Assembly (NCBI GenBank): GCA_039180025.1
Contig: JBCDDZ010000016.1
Span: 4,833 to 68,832, forward strand
DNA length: 64,000 nt
Origin: Algisphaera sp039180025
Lineage (GTDB): Bacteria > Planctomycetota > Phycisphaerae > Phycisphaerales > Phycisphaeraceae
Direction of reading: 5' to 3'
Shown: piece by piece, positions 59,457 through 64,000 of the stretch
Layout: each line of letters opens with the position of its first letter
Position numbering within the stretch: the stretch's first letter is position 1
The notes under the pieces: model-generated
What the model was told of the DNA's origin: nothing
The model's input: the letters and a program-made list of their open reading frames with translations, nothing else
The model's database searches: none
Made by a program: the position numbers and the translations under genes

Positions 59457-60584
59457 TTAGGTAATTTCGGATGACGTACGGATGAGACTTTCGTACCAGG
59501 GCCGATAGGCCTGCAAGCCGGCTTCAGGGTCAAGCCACTGGCGGACGAAGGCGCGGCCACGCGTACTGCGGGCGGCGCAGTGGACGGGGTCCTCGAATAA
59601 GGCTTTAACCGCGTGAGCGAAGGCGGATGCCTCGGGATCGGCAATCACCGCGCCGCCGGACTCGATCTCACGCCATATATCGACGTTGCGGGTGGTGATC
59701 ACGGGCAAGCCGTTCGCCATGGCTTCGACCAGTACTTGGCCAAAGTTTTCTTGGTGGGTGGGCAGGACCAAGGCGTGAGCGGTCTGGTAAAGCTGTCGTT
59801 TCTCAGCCTCGTCGACCTCGCCGACCCAGCGGATACGGTCGTCGACGCCGAGGCCTTGGGCGAGGTGCTCAAGCTCAGCACGGTAGACGGGATTATCGCG
59901 GCCAGCGATCCAAAGCTCAACGCCAGGGAGATACGCTAGCATGTTGATCGCGCGGTCGGGGCCTTTCTTGCGGTGGAGGCGGCTCAGGAATAATGTGATC
60001 GGACGTTGGGCGGGGTCGACCGGCGGACTACGCGGGGGCAGATAATCAGAAGCAGCGAGGTCGGTGGTCAAGTCGTTGATCAGCGGGGCGACCCAGACGC
60101 GGCCGTGTCCGAAGCGGCGCTCGGATTGTCGGCGTTCCTGCTCAGCGGTGAAGTGGATAGCGTGGGCATCTCGAAGCAGGCGGCGTCCGAAGGTGTGGAG
60201 ATAAAAACGTTTTTTTAGGGGTTTTTGACTCATCGGCCAGTCGGCGAGCATGCCGTGGGGTGTAACGGCGTAGGGCTTGCCCCTCGCGGTACAGGCCGTA
60301 GCGGCCAGGCGGAGGACGCGATCCCAGACACCATGGAGGTGGACTACGTCGGCGGCATCGATCGCGGCGTCGAGTTTCGGCGGATCGGCTTCGTCATCCC
60401 AGAGATGCAGGGTGCAATGATCGAAAGCACCCGCGGCCCAGGCTTGGGGTGGCTTGCGCGAGGCGATCGCCACGCTGAAGCCCGGACGGGTCGCAAGGGA
60501 CGCGGCCAAACGTACGCAGGCTACCGATGCCCCCCCGAATGGATCCAGGCTGTCGATGACATGTAGTATGGATAAGTGGCGCAT
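59457..60584 (-). CDS. GT4-type glycosyltransferase
   Basis: A 375-residue GT-B enzyme. The N-terminal acceptor domain has LHVIDSLDPFGGASVACVRL and PHGML; the donor-binding domain has LFLSRLHRKKGPDRAI and the E-x7-E motif in ENFGQVLVEAMANGLP. It is the first gene of the minus-strand polysaccharide set; the oppositely oriented glycosyltransferase begins only 24 bases away. Confidence 0.9.
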   Translation of the reverse strand: MRHLSILHVIDSLDPFGGASVACVRLAASLATRPGFSVAIASRKPPQAWAAGAFDHCTLHLWDDEADPPKLDAAIDAADVVHLHGVWDRVLRLAATACTARGKPYAVTPHGMLADWPMSQKPLKKRFYLHTFGRRLLRDAHAIHFTAEQERRQSERRFGHGRVWVAPLINDLTTDLAASDYLPPRSPPVDPAQRPITLFLSRLHRKKGPDRAINMLAYLPGVELWIAGRDNPVYRAELEHLAQGLGVDDRIRWVGEVDEAEKRQLYQTAHALVLPTHQENFGQVLVEAMANGLPVITTRNVDIWREIESGGAVIADPEASAFAHAVKALFEDPVHCAARSTRGRAFVRQWLDPEAGLQAYRPWYESLIRTSSEIT

Positions 60585-60608
60585 GGATACACAGGATAAA
60601 CTGGGCTT

Positions 60609-61793
60609 ATGTTGTCATACTCGAATTCACCAGACCCGAAAAACCTAAGGGTTCTCCTGAGGCAACCGGCACTACCTCACTACCGTGTGCCAATCTTCCG
60701 ATGCCTGGCGCAGCGGCCGGGGATCGTGCTGCGGGTAGCGTACCACGGCAATGCTTCGATACCGAACGTACCCCCTGAAGGACTTGATGCCGAAGAACGG
60801 TTTTGGCAGGAGCGGCGCTGGCCGGGGATCGGGCCGTTGTATATCGACCGGCAGTTGAGGCAGCTTGTGCGTGATCACCGAGCGGACGTCGTTATCCTGG
60901 CTTGGAACGTTCGACAAGTAGACCTCTTCAAGTTCATGCGGTGGGCGAAAAAACAACGCATCGGCGTCGTGCTCTGGGGCCATGGTTATTCGAAGCAAGA
61001 AGCGGGTTGGCGGAGGTGGCTCCGGTTCAGGGCTGCCCGCAAGGCGCACGCCGTAGTAACTTACAACCGGCAGACCGCGCAGGAACTGGCCGAAGCAGAA
61101 ATTGACCGGTCTAAAGTCTTTGTCGCGGCCAACGCACTGGATCAGACTGAAAATTTTACGGCCCGCCGGTATTGGTCGCAGCGTCCCGATGAGCTTCAAA
61201 AAAAGCGTGTCGCGTTAGGCCTCGGCACCGGCCCCATCATCGGCTTTGTGAGTCGGATGGATCCGATGAATCGGCTGGATCTATTGGTCAAATCGCTGCC
61301 ACTCATTCGCGAGAGCTGCCCCGATGCTCAAGTGGTCATCGTAGGAAAAGGTGACGAAGAACACGCCAAGCTACGGGCGATCGCACGTGAACAAGGTGTT
61401 GAAGACGCGGTCCATATTTTTCAGTCGATCTATGGCACCCACGAGGTCGGTGCGTTGTTCTCGATGTTCGAGGTATTTTGTTACCCTTCGAATATCGGGC
61501 TTAGTTTATTACACGCGTTTGCGTTCGGCCTACCCGTGGTGACGTCCGACGCGACCGAGAAACAGAACCCGGAGATCGAGTCGTTGATTGACAGGGTAAA
61601 CGGCCGCCTATACCCACACAATAACCTCGCGATGCTGGCGAAAGTACTTGTAGATTTGCTCACCAACCCTCTCCAGCGGAAGCGTCTCGGTGATGGAGCA
61701 CTACGGACCGTCGAAGAGGAATATACAACCGAGCATATGGTAGATGGCCTAGAGGCGGCGGTTCGGTACGCCGCGAATACGGCCTCATCATGA
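60609..61793 (+). CDS. GT4-type glycosyltransferase
   Basis: A 394-residue GT-B enzyme. LRQPALPHYRVPIFRCLAQR is the N-terminal acceptor motif; VILAWNVRQVDLF, IGFVSRMDPMNRLDLLVKSL and NIGLSLLHAFAFGLPVVTSD form the donor site (a variant of the E-x7-E motif without the first Glu, as in several exopolysaccharide transferases). It is transcribed divergently from the other glycosyltransferase with almost no intergenic space. Confidence 0.9.
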   Translation: MLSYSNSPDPKNLRVLLRQPALPHYRVPIFRCLAQRPGIVLRVAYHGNASIPNVPPEGLDAEERFWQERRWPGIGPLYIDRQLRQLVRDHRADVVILAWNVRQVDLFKFMRWAKKQRIGVVLWGHGYSKQEAGWRRWLRFRAARKAHAVVTYNRQTAQELAEAEIDRSKVFVAANALDQTENFTARRYWSQRPDELQKKRVALGLGTGPIIGFVSRMDPMNRLDLLVKSLPLIRESCPDAQVVIVGKGDEEHAKLRAIAREQGVEDAVHIFQSIYGTHEVGALFSMFEVFCYPSNIGLSLLHAFAFGLPVVTSDATEKQNPEIESLIDRVNGRLYPHNNLAMLAKVLVDLLTNPLQRKRLGDGALRTVEEEYTTEHMVDGLEAAVRYAANTASS

Positions 61794-62100
61794 CGAATAC
61801 CCCTGTTCGACCCAACGCAAGGCATCAAAAAGTAATTGAAGCATGTCTTTTTAATAATGCCTAAAAGGCTTTTCGCGGTCCGACAACTCGGCATGACACG
61901 GACGTCTTGCTTTAGGCTCTGCACCGCCTTATCGCGCCTGGGTGGCCTGAGAGTCATGGAAAGATTCTAAAGTCGAAAACTATAATAATATTGCTTGAAC
62001 CTTGAGGAACCCCCGATACTACGAAGATAGATATGTCGGAAACAACGCGGGGATACACACAGCGCAACTATTATCGTAAACCGACTCATACCGCCGGAGC
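61794..62100. other. Intergenic gap
   Basis: In 307 bases I see no gene. An AT-rich stretch near 61970-62000 could be a promoter for the downstream membrane protein; no clear terminator hairpin follows the glycosyltransferase. Confidence 0.45.
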
Positions 62101-63684
62101 GTGAAACTTTGTTTACATGTAATGTCCGGCAGCGATTTGCCGCTTGCCTCTTATCTTGTCTCGCTAACCCATGAGCCGAACTCGGTGGTAGATCACCAAA
62201 CCGGAGTAGCTTTGCCTGATATCGATTTTCATTCCGAGTCTCGCTCCGTTTCCCGAAGCCGATGCGAACACCCCATTGGCCGAGGTTTCTTCGTATTGGC
62301 CATGATTATTTTGGTCGTTTCGGTTGGGTTATTCGTACAGCGTGGCGTCCTCCGCGGAGCCGAGGGGGCGTGGGACTTCACGATGATTTACGCCAGCGCC
62401 CGACAATTCGCTACGGGCGGCAACCCTTACGACTTCAACGCGACTTTCGAAGCCTACGAAGCTGCGGGCGGCACAGATAAAGCCAATGATCAAGCTGTTT
62501 TTGCCGCGCTCTACCCACCGATGACTTACGCCGTGCTTGCGCCGGTGGGTCGACTCGATTGGCCGCACGCGAGGTTGGTCTGGCTTGTCATTAACCTGAT
62601 CGCGACGGCATCGATCACCGCTTGGCTCATTCGACACCGCCCACCTCTTGCCCGCGGCCTTGCCGACCGCTCGCTTGGATCGCGCCTGTTCGCACAGCAA
62701 GCCACCGTGTGGGCGTTGGCGGTCTGGATCGGCAGCGCGGTGTTGCATACCGCGTTGGCGTTTGGCCAACTCTCGGTCGTGACCTTAGCGTTGATGTTGC
62801 CGCTTCTGAGTTTGCCGTATTCAAATCAGGATGTGGATCAATGGCCCTGGATGAGTCGACGAACGATTGGGCTGGGACTGCTGCTTACATTAGCCGGGGC
62901 ACTCAAGCCTCAACTCGTGGTTGTTATTACGGGATTCGTCCTGTTCACACCTAGGTGGCGAGCGGTGGTATGGGGGATGGCGGGAGGTCTAGCGTTGATC
63001 GTATTTAGCATAATTCGGCTGCAACTCGCTGCGCCAGGTTGGCTAGGGCATTGGCATGATCAACTCGCCTTCTTCGCGGCCACCGGACACGCCGACCCCA
63101 CCGCTGAAAACCCTTTTACGTATCAAATGATCCATCTCGAACCGTGGTTCCATCGGCTCTGGCCCGACGGGATCGGGCCTCGCACGCTGCTCCGGTGGCT
63201 ACCGATCGGGATGGTGGCGATCATCGGCGGGGCGTCGGTCTTCCTGTTGTATCGTCACGGTTCTCGCCGCCGCACTAACTCTGGCCCCGCAGGCGACGCC
63301 GCGCTCGTTTGGACCCATCGCCGCGTTGATTTTTATCTGCTCGCGATGAGTATTGCCGCGGTTCTCACGCTACTTGTCGGATACCACCGAACCTACGACG
63401 CGGTGTCGCTGGTCATCCCGGGGCTCTGGGTGTGGCGTAGGCTCAACGCTAATTCAGGTCAGTGGACGGTGTATGCGGGGCTCGTAGCGATATCGGTATT
63501 CATCCTGCCCGGGCCGGCAGCGTTGACCGTCGCCGCCCGTCGTGACTGGTTGCCGACCTGGCTCACCGAGGGTTGGATATGGCAAGCCCTGATCGTTCCC
63601 CATCACACCATTGCGCTGGTAGTACTGCTAGCGGTGCTGGTCGGGGCCATGCTGCGGCACGCGCGCGACGCACCACCGGCGTAG
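62101..63684 (+). CDS. GT87/DUF2029-type membrane glycosyltransferase
   Basis: A 527-residue protein with about ten membrane helices after a ~60-residue polar start. GAWDFTMIYASARQFATGGN followed by PYD is the typical DUF2029 (GT-C, mannosyltransferase-like) first-loop motif; ALYPPMTYAVLAPVG follows. It would use a polyprenyl-phosphate sugar on the outer face. The start is GTG 62101 or ATG 62122; neither has a well-placed ribosome site. Confidence 0.75.
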   Translation: MKLCLHVMSGSDLPLASYLVSLTHEPNSVVDHQTGVALPDIDFHSESRSVSRSRCEHPIGRGFFVLAMIILVVSVGLFVQRGVLRGAEGAWDFTMIYASARQFATGGNPYDFNATFEAYEAAGGTDKANDQAVFAALYPPMTYAVLAPVGRLDWPHARLVWLVINLIATASITAWLIRHRPPLARGLADRSLGSRLFAQQATVWALAVWIGSAVLHTALAFGQLSVVTLALMLPLLSLPYSNQDVDQWPWMSRRTIGLGLLLTLAGALKPQLVVVITGFVLFTPRWRAVVWGMAGGLALIVFSIIRLQLAAPGWLGHWHDQLAFFAATGHADPTAENPFTYQMIHLEPWFHRLWPDGIGPRTLLRWLPIGMVAIIGGASVFLLYRHGSRRRTNSGPAGDAALVWTHRRVDFYLLAMSIAAVLTLLVGYHRTYDAVSLVIPGLWVWRRLNANSGQWTVYAGLVAISVFILPGPAALTVAARRDWLPTWLTEGWIWQALIVPHHTIALVVLLAVLVGAMLRHARDAPPA

Positions 63685-63740
63685 TGTCTCCGCTCGTAGG
63701 CCACCGCCCGAAACATAAGGGCAAAAACCAAAATCTCGAT

Positions 63741-63852
63741 TAGCGCACACCCACCGCAGGTTGAGCGGACTGCGGCAGCCGGTACGCCGACCGAGTGTGG
63801 CGGAGGGGGATCCCGCTCCCTCGACCCGCGATCGCCGCGGTAGGATGCGCTA
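63741..63852. repeat. 112-bp palindromic repeat with TA ends, copy 2 (MITE-like)
   Basis: It begins TAGCGCACACCCACCGC and ends GCGGTAGGATGCGCTA, imperfect inverted repeats of about 16 bases. It is colinear with copy 1 at 55400-55512. It stands 20 bases beyond the stop of a partial IS630-type transposase, so it may be derived from that element's end. Confidence 0.65.
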
Positions 63853-63872
63853 TCCAGTCGCTAGAGCACTTT

Positions 63873-64000
63873 TCATAATTTCTGGCCGTATCCACACGCC
63901 TCGAAGTAGTTCGCACATTCGTTGGGCTTCACCGCCCGCAGGGCGTCGGCAACCGCGTCGCTCAACCCGTCGAACGTCGTGGCCGACACGCGACGCAGCC
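63873..64000 (-). CDS. IS630-family transposase, C-terminal part (cut by window end)
   Basis: The last 42 codons of a minus-strand gene. FDGLSDAVADALRAVKPNEC followed by ANYFEACGY is the typical IS630-family ending (A-L-x-x-V-K-P-E-E-C-R-N-Y-F). Most of the gene lies outside the window, so I cannot say whether it is intact. Confidence 0.65.
   Translation of the reverse strand, partial: LRRVSATTFDGLSDAVADALRAVKPNECANYFEACGYGQKL

Overview
The window reads as chromosomal DNA of a GC-rich bacterium, most likely a planctomycete and plausibly of the Phycisphaerae type. That assignment is an inference from the style of the housekeeping proteins, a planctomycete-like tyrosine-recombinase remnant, a short RHS-tip secreted protein and IS630-type debris. 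No rRNA is present to confirm it.

Bases 1-1343 hold a two-gene nucleotidyltransferase/winged-helix module resembling an AbiE-type toxin-antitoxin pair in reversed gene order. After an AT-rich gap, about 1.9-26.05 kb is a siphovirus-like prophage with all genes on the plus strand. Its order is: small early ORFs; a winged-helix replication initiator with a cluster of palindromes inside the gene (putative origin); a DnaB-like helicase; two tandem paralogous helix-turn-helix proteins and small ORFs; a ParB-like / ABC-GNAT fusion / formyltransferase cassette; terminase; gpW-like joiner; lambda-type portal; ClpP-like protease with a nested scaffold; major capsid protein and terminator; head-tail proteins; tail tube; tail chaperones with a probable -1 frameshift; tape measure; tail-tip and distal proteins. 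I see no integrase, repressor, holin or endolysin in it.

Bases 26.05-29.04 kb, of visibly lower GC, carry a helicase-nuclease fusion divergent from a DUF2513 protein, a candidate defence cargo. From 29.18 to 31.86 kb on the minus strand lie a lipoprotein, a short secreted RHS-tip protein and a transglutaminase-like membrane protein. Seven GGGATAC boxes follow, then tRNA-Pro(GGG), its terminator and a decayed integrase.

Bases 33.1-53.3 kb are mainly conserved bacterial genes on the minus strand. They include an ebo-type cluster (phosphodiesterase, UbiA-like EboC, EboE, TatD-like hydrolase, a small ORF, dehydroquinate-synthase-like EboD) directly downstream of aroA. Upstream of these in transcription are groES, a moaB/mog-type gene, a GH35 beta-galactosidase, mgtE, surE, an NHL-repeat protein, an SDR, a plus-strand M50 protease, lysA, an MFS transporter, smpB and folE2. 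Plus-strand pduO and a polysaccharide deacetylase follow at 53.5-54.9 kb.

Bases 55-64 kb are a surface-polysaccharide island: pyruvyltransferase, methyltransferase, Wzx-like flippase, two glycosyltransferases and a GT87/DUF2029 membrane protein. It is flanked by decayed or partial transposases and by two copies of a ~112-bp palindromic repeat with TA ends, probably a MITE.
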